Shown here piece after piece: positions 17,074 through 26,600 of a stretch of 64,000 bases of DNA. A model generated the notes under the pieces. That model made no database searches. It saw only the letters and a program-made list of their open reading frames with translations, and was not told the origin of the DNA. Both the position numbers and the translations under genes were made by a program. Source of the stretch: Sphingomonas taxi (GTDB taxonomy: Bacteria > Pseudomonadota > Alphaproteobacteria > Sphingomonadales > Sphingomonadaceae); the NCBI GenBank assembly GCA_003240625.1, contig QFMX01000001.1, positions 186,001-250,000 of the forward strand, read 5' to 3'. Positions within the stretch are counted from its first letter, which is position 1. Every line of letters starts with the position of its first letter.

Positions 17074-18822
17074 TCATGCCGTGTGAAGCTGGCCGAAGAA
17101 ACGCGACAACGCATCGTCGATCGAAGACGCGCCATCCTCGACCCGCCGGGAATCGTTGCGGACCTGCGACGCCATCCCCGCCGCACCGCGGGTCGCGACC
17201 GAGACGTCGCTGACGAGGCGGCCGATCAGGGCGAGATCGTTCGCGGCGCCGGCGACGTTGCGATTGATCGTCTCGCCGCTCTGCGCCTGTTCGCCGATGC
17301 TGGAGGCGAGATCGTCGGCACCGCGCGCCATGTCCTCGACCATCGACCGGATATGCAGCAGTCCGGCGCACGCGGCTTCGGTGCCGCGTTGCATGCCGGC
17401 GATCTGATCGGCGATCGCGCCGGTTGCCTCCGCGGTCTGCGTGGCCAGCATCTTCACTTCGCCCGCGACGACCGCAAACCCCCTGCCCGCCTCGCCGACC
17501 CGCGCCGCCTCGATCGCCGCGTTCAGCGCAAGCAGCTTGGTGCGCGCGGCGATCGTGCCGATCAGCCCGACGATCGCGCCGATCGCGCGCGCGTCATCCT
17601 GGACACCGATCATCGCGGTGGCGAGGTCGGCGGCGCGGTCGGCCGCCTGCGCGCTCAGATCGGCAGTCCGCCGCGTGCTGTCGCTCGACTGGCGGATCGC
17701 ATTCATGAACTGCGTCGTGGCCGCCGCGATGTCGGTCGCGCCGTCGATCGCACGCCGCACCGCGACGCCGACGTCGCCCAGTTCGCGCGTCGCACCGGTG
17801 GAATGATCTTCGAGCTGACCCGAGGTCGCCGACAGCTGCGTGGCCGAACCGCGCAGGGCCGCGAGCACGTCGGCGATCTCGTCCTCGAGCGCGGTCGCGG
17901 CCTGCCGGACGATCCGATTGCGTTCGGCCTCGGCATCCTCGGTGATGCGGCGCGCGGACTCGATCTGACGGTCGCGCGCGACCTCCGCCATCCGCTGCCG
18001 GGCGTTTTCGGCTTCGAGCCGGGCGCGTTCGACGACGGATGCGCGAAACACTTCGATCGCGCGCGACATCCGGCCGATCTCGTCGGGCCGGTCGCCATGC
18101 GGGGTGCGGCCATCCGCGTTGCCGCCCGCGATGACCGCCATCGTTCGCTCGATATCGAGCAGCGGCCGGACGATCGTGCGCTGGACGATTGCGACGGTAC
18201 CGGCGGCGGCCAGCGAGAACAGGAGGATGCTGGCGAGGACGCTGATCGTCACCTCCTGCCGCTCCAGGTCGTGCGCATGGCGGAACAGGTGCGCGACTTC
18301 GGCCTCCTGCCCGGCGATCAGCGTGTCCGCGATCGTCGAGGCGATCCGCTCGTTGGGCCGCACGTCGCTGCGAAAGACCGCCCAGGCATGCGTCTGATTG
18401 CCCCGGCTCGCCTCGCCAGCGACGATCGCCAGTCGATCGAGAACAACGACCTGACTGCGGATATAGCGGCTGTCCGGGCTCAGCCCGGCGCCCGGATCGC
18501 GGACGAGTTGCGCGAGTTGCCGCCGCATCTGCTGCGACCGGGTCGAGAATTTGCCGTGGATCACGCCCAGCGCGCGCGGATCGCGTTCGAGCAGCAGGTT
18601 GAGTGCGTCGCGTTGCAGCGAGCGGCTGAGCGAGCGGAGTTCGATCAGGTGGATCCGCACGATCTGGCCCGAATTGGCGGCATCGCGCGCGGTCTGGACA
18701 CGGCTGCGCGTGCCCAGCCCGATCAGGCCGAGCACGCATACCAGGCCGAGCATGATCGCGACCGGCACCATCAGCCGCGCAACCATGCTCCGCGACCATA
18801 ATCTCGCCGTGCGGTGTGTCAT
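17074..18822 (-). CDS. Methyl-accepting chemotaxis protein
   Basis: This 582-aa protein has two membrane segments (about residues 16-38, [19 protein letters not shown]; and about 195-215, [21 protein letters not shown]) enclosing a ~150-residue helical periplasmic sensor. A HAMP domain ([16 protein letters not shown]), a long coiled coil and the signalling hairpin follow, with the tip [39 protein letters not shown] split across the standard CheA/CheW contact. It transmits ligand signals to the flagellar chemotaxis kinase. No che genes are in the window. It starts 24 bases after the phosphatase gene on the same strand, so it may be co-transcribed with the FecIR/phosphatase cluster. Ligand unknown. 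Confidence 0.93.
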   Translation of the reverse strand: MTHRTARLWSRSMVARLMVPVAIMLGLVCVLGLIGLGTRSRVQTARDAANSGQIVRIHLIELRSLSRSLQRDALNLLLERDPRALGVIHGKFSTRSQQMRRQLAQLVRDPGAGLSPDSRYIRSQVVVLDRLAIVAGEASRGNQTHAWAVFRSDVRPNERIASTIADTLIAGQEAEVAHLFRHAHDLERQEVTISVLASILLFSLAAAGTVAIVQRTIVRPLLDIERTMAVIAGGNADGRTPHGDRPDEIGRMSRAIEVFRASVVERARLEAENARQRMAEVARDRQIESARRITEDAEAERNRIVRQAATALEDEIADVLAALRGSATQLSATSGQLEDHSTGATRELGDVGVAVRRAIDGATDIAAATTQFMNAIRQSSDSTRRTADLSAQAADRAADLATAMIGVQDDARAIGAIVGLIGTIAARTKLLALNAAIEAARVGEAGRGFAVVAGEVKMLATQTAEATGAIADQIAGMQRGTEAACAGLLHIRSMVEDMARGADDLASSIGEQAQSGETINRNVAGAANDLALIGRLVSDVSVATRGAAGMASQVRNDSRRVEDGASSIDDALSRFFGQLHTA

Positions 18823-18846
18823 AGCCAGCGCGCTACGGCAGCCGTC

Positions 18847-20121
18847 TTAACCCTGTGTGACAGTCGACACCTGCTTCAGGACATGGCCGGCGAACGCCGA
18901 CAAGGCACAGGTTTCGCCGCAATCGGGTATCGTCAGTGCGACGCTGTCCGGCGGCATGCGTTCCGACAGCGGCACGCGGTTGCGCATCTGGTCGAGCCCC
19001 TGCGCGACGTAGCGTACGCGGACGACCTGCTGTCCGCTCGCGCCCTTCCGCCAGACCTCGAACACGAGCCCGCCGCCGGGGGCCGCTTCGCCCGCGCCAT
19101 AGTCGCGCAGTTTCCAGTCGAGCCCGAGCAGCCCCGCGAGCATCGTCACCGTGCCGTCGTGCCCGCTGAGGACGACGATCTTCTCCGCGCCGCCGATCGG
19201 GTCGGCAAGGGCGGTCGCGCCGGCACCGCGCTGGAGCGTGGCGAGCAGGCGCATCGCGAGGTAGCTGCTGGTCTGGCGTCCGACCTCCGGGGTGCGGGTG
19301 CGCAGGTCGATGCCGGCACCGTGCACGACAAGCGCCTTGCCGATCGTCGCCGCATCGATCCCGCGCCATCCGGGGAAGGCGAGCCCGTCGGCATAGGCCA
19401 TCACCAGGCTCTCGGCGATCCCGGCGACCTGCAGGCTGGGGGACGTCAGGTCCGGCTTGCCATCGTCGATCCGCATCGCGACGGGCGTATCGCCGAGCCG
19501 GCGCTGCACTTTGCTTCGCTCGCCCGCCGAGCATGGGACGCGGCGACATTGCAGCAACAGCGCCTCGAACCGATCGCGATCGAGGCCCTGCCGCGCGTCC
19601 CATGCGGCAAGGTCGCCATCGACCCGCGCGGATATCGCCGCCAGCATCCGCTGCGGATCGAGTGGCGCGAGCGGTGTCTGCGGTGCCTCGAACAGCGGAT
19701 CGGGGGCCGCGGCGGACTGGTGGATCGTCGCCGCGCATCCCGGCGTCAGGCCGGCGGCGAGCGCGGTGGCGGTCGCCTCGGTCCGCTGCGTATGGTTCGC
19801 CCAGTAATAGACCGCGCAGTCGTTTGCGCCGAGCAGCCCTAGCTGCCGGTAATGCGCGCGGTACCACCCACCGAGCATCGTCACGAGCGTCGCGCCATTG
19901 GCGGTCAGATGGCCCGGCGGCACCGCGAACTTCGGCCATGCGCGGCGGCTGTACCGGCCGAGTTCCTCCGGGCTCGACATCGCGCTGCGAACGCCGTGGC
20001 GCATGACGATGACCACGCGTTCGAGCTTGTCCTGCGGCGGTGGCGCAGTCTGCGACGCAACCGCCCCCATTATGGTCGAGACGGCCAGTGCGAAGCCGGC
20101 CGCGATCAATCCAATCCGCAT
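18847..20121 (-). CDS. Histidine acid phosphatase (phytase/AppA-like), secreted
   Basis: The 424-aa protein has a signal peptide (MRIGLIAAGFALAVSTIMGAVA) and the histidine acid phosphatase pair: VIVMRHGVRSA at residues 38-47 (nucleophile His42) and LSGHDGT near the C-terminus (proton donor). Periplasmic members hydrolyse phosphomonoesters such as glucose-1-phosphate or phytate. ATG 20121 is chosen because it overlaps the TonB-receptor stop by one base (TGATG) and opens the signal peptide; the frame is open further upstream but that part overlies the receptor. Coupling to a STN-type TonB transducer with FecI/FecR suggests the receptor senses or imports a phosphorylated compound. Phytate is one candidate, but the sequence does not prove it. 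Confidence 0.9.
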   Translation of the reverse strand: MRIGLIAAGFALAVSTIMGAVASQTAPPPQDKLERVVIVMRHGVRSAMSSPEELGRYSRRAWPKFAVPPGHLTANGATLVTMLGGWYRAHYRQLGLLGANDCAVYYWANHTQRTEATATALAAGLTPGCAATIHQSAAAPDPLFEAPQTPLAPLDPQRMLAAISARVDGDLAAWDARQGLDRDRFEALLLQCRRVPCSAGERSKVQRRLGDTPVAMRIDDGKPDLTSPSLQVAGIAESLVMAYADGLAFPGWRGIDAATIGKALVVHGAGIDLRTRTPEVGRQTSSYLAMRLLATLQRGAGATALADPIGGAEKIVVLSGHDGTVTMLAGLLGLDWKLRDYGAGEAAPGGGLVFEVWRKGASGQQVVRVRYVAQGLDQMRNRVPLSERMPPDSVALTIPDCGETCALSAFAGHVLKQVSTVTQG

Positions 20122-23030
20122 CAGAACTTCGCCCTTAAGCCGGCCGTGAACGTCCGCCCGTAATCGGTATAGCCCGCGAACTGGTTGTCGCGGACATATT
20201 GCCACTGGACCCCGCCGGCGACGTTCATACCCTGCACGACGAAGGTGACGTTCGGCGTGACCTTGTACGACATGTCGAAATCGAGGCTGCCGAACGCGCT
20301 GTCGTTGTTGGCGGCAAGCCCGGCCCCGCCGACGTCGCGCAGCACGTTGCCGCGCCAGCTATAGCTGACGCGCGCACCGACGCGCGCCTTCTCATAGAAC
20401 GCGGTGAGGTTGAAGCTGTCCTTGGCGACGTCGACCAGCGCGTCGCGGAACGTGCCGCCCGCCGCCAGCGCATAGGTGCCGCCGGTCGCCGTGTGGGTGT
20501 AGTTCGCCTGCGCGCCGAGGCCGTCGAACGGCGCGGGTAGCATCTTGAACAACTGCTGGTACGCGATCTCCACGCCCGCGACATAGGCGTCGCCACCGTT
20601 CTTTGGCGCGGTCAGGCGATAGGTCTGTCCGTCGAGGACGAAGTCGCGCGTCTGCTGGAACACGAAGGTGGTGATGTCCTTGTAGAACACGCCGCCGACC
20701 AGCGCGCTGCCGGGCGCGAAATACCATTCGACGGTGCCGTCATATTGCCACGCCTCGAACGGCTTCAATTCGGGGTTGCCGCCGACCGCGGTGAGAACGG
20801 TCGGGCTCGAATTGATCGTCAGCCGCGGGGCCAGATCGGCGAGCGACGGCCGGGTGATCACCTTGGAGGCGGCGAAGCGCATCTGCAATTTGGGGGAGAC
20901 CTCGGCGACCAGATTGAGCGAGGGCAGAAAATTGTCATAGGTCTTCTCGTAGCTGACCGGCAACGCGACCTTGCCGTCGTCGGCATAGCCCGACGAGGTC
21001 TGGCGCGTCCGGGCGTAGCGCACGCCGACGTCGCCGCGCACCGCGATGCCGCCGATCGGGAACGCGAAGTCGGCCATGCCGTAGCCCGCGAGGATCTCCT
21101 CGCCGATCGCATAGCTGTTGCGCAGATCACCGCGCGCGAGCGGGGCGGCGAGCAAGGCCTCCTTGCCGGTGGCGGCGGCGAGGAACTTGGCGGGATCGGG
21201 CATCGCCCAGCTCGTCGGCAGGTCGCCCTTGGCGCCGTCGAGGAAGTCGTCGACCGGGAACGGCACGAAATAGCTCGCGTCGAAATACTTGCCGGCGATG
21301 CCGCTGGTGAAGTTGATGTCGCGGCGATTATAGGCGCGCGTCCGCTTCTGGTATTTTGCACCGGCGTGCAGCGCACTGAAGACGCCGCTCAGGTCGCGCG
21401 TCACGTCGAGCTTGGCCGCGCGCTCGCGGTCCTTCGAATCGTTGACGCGGTATTCGATCCGCCGTCCCGGCAGCAGCGCTGGGTTCGACAGGTCGGCGTT
21501 CAGCAGCGTGACGTTGGGCAGCCGGTCGCCCGCCTTGCCGAAGTCGAACGTCGTCGCGCCGACCGTCCCGAGCAGGCGGGTGCGATAGATCGGCTCCGGC
21601 GTGTTCGAATAGGCCTGGCCGATGCTGCCATCCGCGGCGATCGTCCAGCCATCCGCCTGCCAGCGTGCGTTCGTGCCGACCAGCCAGTTCTTATATTGCA
21701 GCACGGACGTCTCGCGACCGATCTGCGTCGTCGAGGCGGTCGTCGTCGCGCCGGTCAGCACGCCGTTCTCGATCACCGCGCTGCCCGGTACGATCCCGCG
21801 CGGCAGGCCGGCGCCATCCGCCGCCGAATAGGTCAGCTCGTCATAGGCGACGTTCAGCCGGCTCCACAGCCCGTCGACGTTCAGCTCGAACCGGTCGTCC
21901 GGCTTCCACTGCACCGCGCCGTTGAGACCGATCCGGTCGCGCTTCTCGCGTTCGAGCGTCGGGCGGATCGCGGTGGGGATCAGGATCGTCTCACTGTCGA
22001 GCGAGCCGTTGCCGTCGGTATCGATCTTGCCGTCCGCCCAGCCGACGCCGGTGATGCGGTCCTGGCGGGTGGTGCGCTCGTCATAGACGGCGGCGATCAG
22101 CGCGCCGATCTTGCCGTCGGGGCTCGCCCAGCTCGCCATGCCGGACAGGCGCGGGTCGACCGTATCGGCAAGCCGCGGCGAACTGGCGGTGGCAGACAGC
22201 GACAGCACCGGCTTCTTCAGGTCGAGCGGGCGGAAGGTGCGCAGGTTGATCGTCCCGCCGATGCCGCCTTCGTCGAGGCTCGCGCGCGGGCTCTTGATCA
22301 CCTCGACCGCGGACATGAGTTCGGAGGGGAGCGTGTCGAAGCGGAACTGGCGCCCGCTCTGGCCGCTGTCGCGGACATTCTCGTTCACCGCGACCGAGCG
22401 ATCGTTGAGCGTCACGACCTGGAAGTTCGCGCCGAGCCCGCGGATGCGGACGAACACGCCCTCGCCGCGATCGCGGACGATCGAGACACCGGGGACGCGC
22501 TGGAGCGCCTCGGCGATGTTCTGCGCGGGGAATTTGCCGATGTCCTCGGCCTTGACGACGTCGATGACGTTGGTCGCCTGCCGCTTCTGCGCGAGCGCGG
22601 TGGTCAGGCTGCTGGCATAGCCGGTGACGACGATTTCGGCGGCATCGCCCTGTGAGGCGTCGGTCGCCACAGTCTGCGGCGCGGTGTCGACGACCGCACC
22701 CGAGACGAGCAGCGCGCCATTGGCCTCGCGACGTACGGTGAGCGGTGTGCCTGCAATCAGGCGCTCGACCGCAGCCTGCGGGGCCATCATGCCGTTGAGC
22801 GCGGGGGCGGTCATCCCGGCGACCGCCGCGGGCGTGAACAGGATGTCGGTGCCGCTCTGGCGGGCGAGCGCTTCGAGCGCCTTGCCGAGCGGCTGCGCGG
22901 CGAGATGCACGGTTACGCGCGCCTGTGCGGTGGCGGCGGTGGCGAGAAAAGCGGTCGACAGCGCGGCGCAGGCGGCGCCCAGCACGAACGATCGGCGCAA
23001 ACGCCGGCGATTGGTGATCACGGTGTTCAT
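20121..23030 (-). CDS. TonB-dependent transducer with N-terminal STN domain (FecA-like)
   Basis: The 969-aa protein has a signal peptide (ends near ATAQA), then an STN domain at about residues 40-110 (VHLAAQPLGKALEALARQSGTDILF, LIAGTPLTVRREANGALLV), a TonB-box-like AEIVVTGY, a plug (KFPAQNIAEALQRVPGVSIVRD, VRIRGLGANFQVVTLNDRSV, GGIGGTINLRTFRPL), and a barrel ending GRTFTAGLRAKF. STN domains contact FecR-type anti-sigma factors in the periplasm. Immediately upstream on the same strand are FecR and FecI, and the phosphatase is coupled downstream. Together these form a complete cell-surface signalling unit. The ligand is unknown; the phosphatase hints at a phosphate ester. Confidence 0.93.
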   Translation of the reverse strand: MNTVITNRRRLRRSFVLGAACAALSTAFLATAATAQARVTVHLAAQPLGKALEALARQSGTDILFTPAAVAGMTAPALNGMMAPQAAVERLIAGTPLTVRREANGALLVSGAVVDTAPQTVATDASQGDAAEIVVTGYASSLTTALAQKRQATNVIDVVKAEDIGKFPAQNIAEALQRVPGVSIVRDRGEGVFVRIRGLGANFQVVTLNDRSVAVNENVRDSGQSGRQFRFDTLPSELMSAVEVIKSPRASLDEGGIGGTINLRTFRPLDLKKPVLSLSATASSPRLADTVDPRLSGMASWASPDGKIGALIAAVYDERTTRQDRITGVGWADGKIDTDGNGSLDSETILIPTAIRPTLEREKRDRIGLNGAVQWKPDDRFELNVDGLWSRLNVAYDELTYSAADGAGLPRGIVPGSAVIENGVLTGATTTASTTQIGRETSVLQYKNWLVGTNARWQADGWTIAADGSIGQAYSNTPEPIYRTRLLGTVGATTFDFGKAGDRLPNVTLLNADLSNPALLPGRRIEYRVNDSKDRERAAKLDVTRDLSGVFSALHAGAKYQKRTRAYNRRDINFTSGIAGKYFDASYFVPFPVDDFLDGAKGDLPTSWAMPDPAKFLAAATGKEALLAAPLARGDLRNSYAIGEEILAGYGMADFAFPIGGIAVRGDVGVRYARTRQTSSGYADDGKVALPVSYEKTYDNFLPSLNLVAEVSPKLQMRFAASKVITRPSLADLAPRLTINSSPTVLTAVGGNPELKPFEAWQYDGTVEWYFAPGSALVGGVFYKDITTFVFQQTRDFVLDGQTYRLTAPKNGGDAYVAGVEIAYQQLFKMLPAPFDGLGAQANYTHTATGGTYALAAGGTFRDALVDVAKDSFNLTAFYEKARVGARVSYSWRGNVLRDVGGAGLAANNDSAFGSLDFDMSYKVTPNVTFVVQGMNVAGGVQWQYVRDNQFAGYTDYGRTFTAGLRAKF

Positions 23031-23132
23031 CCCCCCAAGGAAGGCGGCGATGATGCCGCACCTCCTCGACGGGCGAGGATCGATCTACCCCACCCCCCAC
23101 CCACGGCGAATTGCGGCGAATTGCGGCGAAAT

Positions 23133-24047
23133 TTATCCGCCGAGCAGGACAGCGCCCTCCATCGTCCGCACCCGCAGCGCGAGCAGCGTCGCGAGCGACC
23201 GGCCCAGCGCGACATTGTCGCCCACCCGGTACATCCCGCTGACGCGCAATCCCGCGGCGGCCGGGTCGGCGATCACCAGCCGCGTCGTGCTGTAGCGGTT
23301 GGCCTCTTCGGCGACCGTCGCCAGCGTATCGTCGTGGAACGCCGCACGCCCGCTGGTCCAGGCCTGCGTCGCGGCAAGATCGGGGCGATCGATCCGGCCC
23401 GCGCGCAGCCGCTCGCCACCGGTCAGCCGTCGCGCTGCGCCGGTCGTCGCCACCGCCGCGCTGCCCTCGATCGCGGTCACCGCCACCCGGTCGTCGCGGT
23501 CGCGGCGCAGATCGAACCGTCCGGCCGCCGCGGTCATGTCCCCGGCCCCCGCGTCGATCGTGAACGGGGTCGTCAGCGGCGCCACGGTCAGGTCGATCCG
23601 ACCGCGCGCCAGCCAGAGCCGCCGCCGCTCGGGGGTTGCGATCACGCGGACGCGAGTCGCCGCATCGAGCAGCAGCGACGAGCCGTCCTGCAATCCGATC
23701 CGCCGCTGTTCGCCGATCCCCGTCTCATACGGCGTCGCCGCATAGGCCGCCTGGAATGCAAACGTGCCGCCCGCCGTCGTCGCGGTCAGCGCCACCAGCC
23801 CGGCGATCGCCCGGCGCCGCGTCACCGGCGCCCGCGACGGTGACGTCCCCGGCACCATGTCCCACAGATCGGTGGCACGCTCGAACCGTTCGGCATGGTC
23901 GGGGTTCGCGGCGAGCCAGCACCGGAAGTCCGCCGCATCGCGCGGCGTCGCGTCGTCGGCGTTAAGCCGCGCGATCCAGTCGGCAGCGGTTCGGTTGCTG
24001 GCGGCCCTGTTCGCATCGAAGCTGTTCGAGGGACGGCGGCCGGGCAT
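23133..24047 (-). CDS. FecR-family anti-sigma factor / signal transducer
   Basis: The 304-aa protein has a cytoplasmic DUF4880-type N-terminal helix bundle (TAADWIARLNADDATPRDAADF, CWLAANPDHAERFERATDLW). One membrane segment follows after Arg-rich RRRA (IAGLVALTATTAGGTFAFQAA), then the periplasmic FecR domain (YETGIGEQRRIGLQDGSSLLLDAATRV) and a C-terminal STN-contacting region. It should relay the occupancy of the receptor at 20121 to the sigma factor at 24056. ATG 24047 lies eight bases after the sigma stop; a TTG at 24074 in the same frame is the alternative. It is 102 bases upstream of the receptor start. Confidence 0.9.
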   Translation of the reverse strand: MPGRRPSNSFDANRAASNRTAADWIARLNADDATPRDAADFRCWLAANPDHAERFERATDLWDMVPGTSPSRAPVTRRRAIAGLVALTATTAGGTFAFQAAYAATPYETGIGEQRRIGLQDGSSLLLDAATRVRVIATPERRRLWLARGRIDLTVAPLTTPFTIDAGAGDMTAAAGRFDLRRDRDDRVAVTAIEGSAAVATTGAARRLTGGERLRAGRIDRPDLAATQAWTSGRAAFHDDTLATVAEEANRYSTTRLVIADPAAAGLRVSGMYRVGDNVALGRSLATLLALRVRTMEGAVLLGG

Positions 24048-24055
24048 CGCGAAAC

Positions 24056-24562
24056 TTACCAACCCTCCGTCCAATCGGCCAAGAAGGTCATCGCCTTGGC
24101 CATGTGCTTCTCGACCGCGCCCTGGCTGATGTCCAGCCGCTCGGCAATCTCGCGATACTTATACCCGTCGATCCGCTGCATCAGAAATATCTCGCGGGTC
24201 CTTGGCGTCAGCCGGTCGATACCCTCGCGGACCCGCGCCAGCCGCGCCTTGGCGATCATCACCTCGTCCTGGATCGGTGCGGGATCGCGCAGCCAGTCGA
24301 TCGCCTCGGCCGGTTCGCACACCCCGCGCACCGCCTCCCGGCGAAACGCATCGCGCCCCCGGTTGACCGCGGCGTGGACCAGGAACGCCTCGTCGTTGCG
24401 CGGCGCGGTCGCCAGCCCCGCCATGCTGACATAGGCGTCATGGAGCAGGTCCTCGCTGTCCGTGCGCCGCGTCATCCGCTCGACCTGCGCGCGCAAACGC
24501 GACCACCCCGCCCGGAGGCGGTTCGTGGCGGCATCGGGTTCCGCAAGGTCGGCCAGGGTCAT
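24056..24562 (-). CDS. FecI-type ECF sigma factor
   Basis: The protein of about 168 aa has sigma region 2 (DSEDLLHDAYVSMAGLATAP) and region 4 (LTPRTREIFLMQRIDGYKYREIAERLDISQGAVEKHMAKAM), typical of iron-starvation/cell-surface-signalling ECF sigma factors. It would be released by FecR when the transducer is loaded and direct transcription of the receptor-phosphatase genes. The start is unsure: ATG 24562 is given, and GTG 24583 would add seven residues; neither has a clear ribosome-binding site. The ~100 bases up to the NDH-2 stop (24682) contain no gene and probably hold its promoter. Confidence 0.9.
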   Translation of the reverse strand: MTLADLAEPDAATNRLRAGWSRLRAQVERMTRRTDSEDLLHDAYVSMAGLATAPRNDEAFLVHAAVNRGRDAFRREAVRGVCEPAEAIDWLRDPAPIQDEVMIAKARLARVREGIDRLTPRTREIFLMQRIDGYKYREIAERLDISQGAVEKHMAKAMTFLADWTEGW

Positions 24563-24681
24563 GGCCCATGCGGGTATGGCCACGCCGGTACAGTTTGATG
24601 ACGTCGCGACGACGGTTACATGACATCGCCCCGATCCCGACGATCAGGCAGGCCTCGACCGCGCTTTGGTCGGGACTGCGG

Positions 24682-26022
24682 TCAGTGCAGCTTCAGGCGC
24701 GGCCGGACGATCTTGTTGACGTGGCCGACCACGATCAGCGCGCTGCCCTTGAGCCAGCCATGGATCGCGACGAGATGCATACGGTACAGCGACAAATACA
24801 CGAACCGCGCGAGCCGCCCCTCGACCGCTAGCTTGCCGCCGACGAGGTTGCCCATCAGCGTGCCGACCGTCGAGAACCGGCTGAGCGACACCAGCGACCC
24901 GTGATCCTTGTAGACGAAGGCGCGCGGCGGCTTGCCGGCCATCATCCGGTTGAGATTGTCGAACACCGCCGACGCCATCTGGTGCGCGGCCTGTGCGCGT
25001 GGCGGCACGGGACGATCGCGACCGGGCAGCACGCACGACGCGCAATCGCCCATCGCGAAGACCCGGTCGTCGATCGCGGTCTGGAGTGTCGGGGTCACGA
25101 CGATCTGGCCGCCGCGCGACAGTTCGAGGCCATCGAGCCCGCCGGGGATCGCCGCCGCCTTCACGCCCGCCGCCCAGACCTGGAGATCGGCGTCGATCCG
25201 GTCGCCATTGCCGGTCGTCATGCCGGTGCGGTCCGATGCCGTGACGGGCGTATCCGTAAGGACGCGCACGCCGAGCACCTCGAGTTCGCGCTGCGCCGCC
25301 GCCGCCAGCCGCTCGGGGAGCGCGGGCAGGATGCGCGGCCCGGCCTCGATCAGCGTCACATCGAGGCGGCTGCCGTCGAACACCTCCAGGCCGTAATAGC
25401 CGAGTGCCGCGGCGGCGTTGAACAGCTCGGCGGACAGTTCGACGCCGGTCGCGCCGCCGCCGACGATCGCGACGCGGACGCGCGCGTTGCTGGCGGGATC
25501 GGTGGTCATGGTGCGCGACACGCGGAGGCACTGGTCGAGCAGGCGGTCGCGGAACCGGTCGGCCTGCGCCCGGCTGTCGAGGAAGGTACAGTTCTCCGCG
25601 ACGCCGGGCGTGCCGAAATCATTGGTCACCGAGCCGTAGGCCAGCACCAGGTAATCGTAGCGGATGGCGTGCGCGGCGATCACCTCGCGGCCATCCTCGT
25701 CGAGCACCGGCGCGAGATGGACCTGGCGCGCGGCGCGGTCGATCGCGGCGAGCGCGCCATAGAAGAATCGATAGCCCCAGCGGTGGCAATGGCTGCGATA
25801 GCCGACCTCGTCCATGTTGGCGTCGAGCGAGCCGGTCGCGACCTCGTGCAGCAACGGCTTCCAGATGTGCGTGCGGTTGCGATCGACGACGATGATGTCA
25901 TGCCGCTTGCGCCCGTAGCGCGCACCGAGCCGGGTCGCGAGTTCGAGCCCCGCCGCACCGCCGCCGACGATGACGATCTGGATCTTGGCCTTTGGATTAT
26001 GGGCCGGATTTTGGGCCGTCAT
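24682..26022 (-). CDS. ndh: Type II NADH dehydrogenase (NDH-2) family flavoprotein
   Basis: The 446-aa protein has two Rossmann motifs: VIVGGGAAGLELA near residue 17 (FAD) and VAIVGGGATGVELSAEL near residue 170 (NADH). It also has the family motifs HIWKPLLHEVATGSLD, YDYLVLAYGSVTNDFG, LQVWAAGVKA and VFAMGDCASC. The C-terminus (VYLSLYRMHLVAIHGWLKG) forms the membrane-associating helices of the family. It passes electrons from NADH to quinone without pumping protons. ATG 26022 is chosen over a longer open frame because the GGGAAG motif sits at the usual distance and AAGG lies upstream. It is on the same strand as FecI but a separate unit is likely. Confidence 0.92.
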   Translation of the reverse strand: MTAQNPAHNPKAKIQIVIVGGGAAGLELATRLGARYGRKRHDIIVVDRNRTHIWKPLLHEVATGSLDANMDEVGYRSHCHRWGYRFFYGALAAIDRAARQVHLAPVLDEDGREVIAAHAIRYDYLVLAYGSVTNDFGTPGVAENCTFLDSRAQADRFRDRLLDQCLRVSRTMTTDPASNARVRVAIVGGGATGVELSAELFNAAAALGYYGLEVFDGSRLDVTLIEAGPRILPALPERLAAAAQRELEVLGVRVLTDTPVTASDRTGMTTGNGDRIDADLQVWAAGVKAAAIPGGLDGLELSRGGQIVVTPTLQTAIDDRVFAMGDCASCVLPGRDRPVPPRAQAAHQMASAVFDNLNRMMAGKPPRAFVYKDHGSLVSLSRFSTVGTLMGNLVGGKLAVEGRLARFVYLSLYRMHLVAIHGWLKGSALIVVGHVNKIVRPRLKLH

Positions 26023-26179
26023 AGAGCAGTACCTTGGTTGGTCGGACCTCGCACGGGTCCTTTTAGCCGGGAAGCCATCGGGTCCGCGAACCCGGCTCTC
26101 GCCGTATCCGAGCGCGCGCCGACCTACGCGGCCGACCGACGCGACTGTATTGGGGCTTGGCGAAGTTTGACCGCGACGT

Positions 26180-26578
26180 CTACGCCGTCGGCGGTCGCTT
26201 TGCGGCAGCCAGTAGCGAAAGGGCGGCTGCCAGCGCCGCCTCGGTAATGGGCTTGGCGACCACCGCGACCGCGGTATCGGCAAAGCGCGCGGCCATCGCT
26301 TCCTGCCCGGTGACGAAGGCGCACGGAACACCCTTGGCGGTCAACCATTCGACCGCGGACGGCCCGCTCGGTCCATCCGCGAGATCGATATCCACCAACG
26401 CGCAATCCATGTCGTCGACCGGCGATTCCGACTGCAAGTCGACGAAACTGTCCAGCGATCCCGCGAAGACATGGCCCAGATCCTCGATCATCTGTTCGAG
26501 ATGAAAGGCGATCAGCGGATTATCCTCGAGACAGAAGACCCGCAATCGCGCGGTCGGGGTACGCGGTTCTACACTCAT
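26180..26578 (-). CDS. Single-domain response regulator (receiver only)
   Basis: The 132-aa protein is one receiver domain: LRVFCLEDNPLIAFHLEQMI (acidic pocket), CALVDIDLADGPSG (phospho-acceptor Asp in VDIDL), AFVTGQEA, and VVAKPITE with the conserved Lys. There is no output domain. ATG 26578 gives a normal receiver length; the frame runs further upstream but overlaps the kinase gene. It lies 22 bases after the HWE kinase stop, in the order KaiC-like ATPase, HWE kinase, receiver. It is probably the phosphate acceptor or a sink for that kinase. Confidence 0.9.
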   Translation of the reverse strand: MSVEPRTPTARLRVFCLEDNPLIAFHLEQMIEDLGHVFAGSLDSFVDLQSESPVDDMDCALVDIDLADGPSGPSAVEWLTAKGVPCAFVTGQEAMAARFADTAVAVVAKPITEAALAAALSLLAAAKRPPTA

Positions 26579-26600
26579 CTGTGGCCAACGCGGTCGAGCG

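Noticed and set aside
20745..22655. 636-codon plus-strand frame opposite the STN-type TonB transducer
   Set aside because: No recognisable domain, and it lies fully antisense to a gene with strong family motifs.
26044..26065. GGACC...GGTCC hairpin followed by TTTT on the plus strand
   Set aside because: No plus-strand gene ends nearby; it lies in the promoter region of a minus-strand gene, so a terminator role is not supported.
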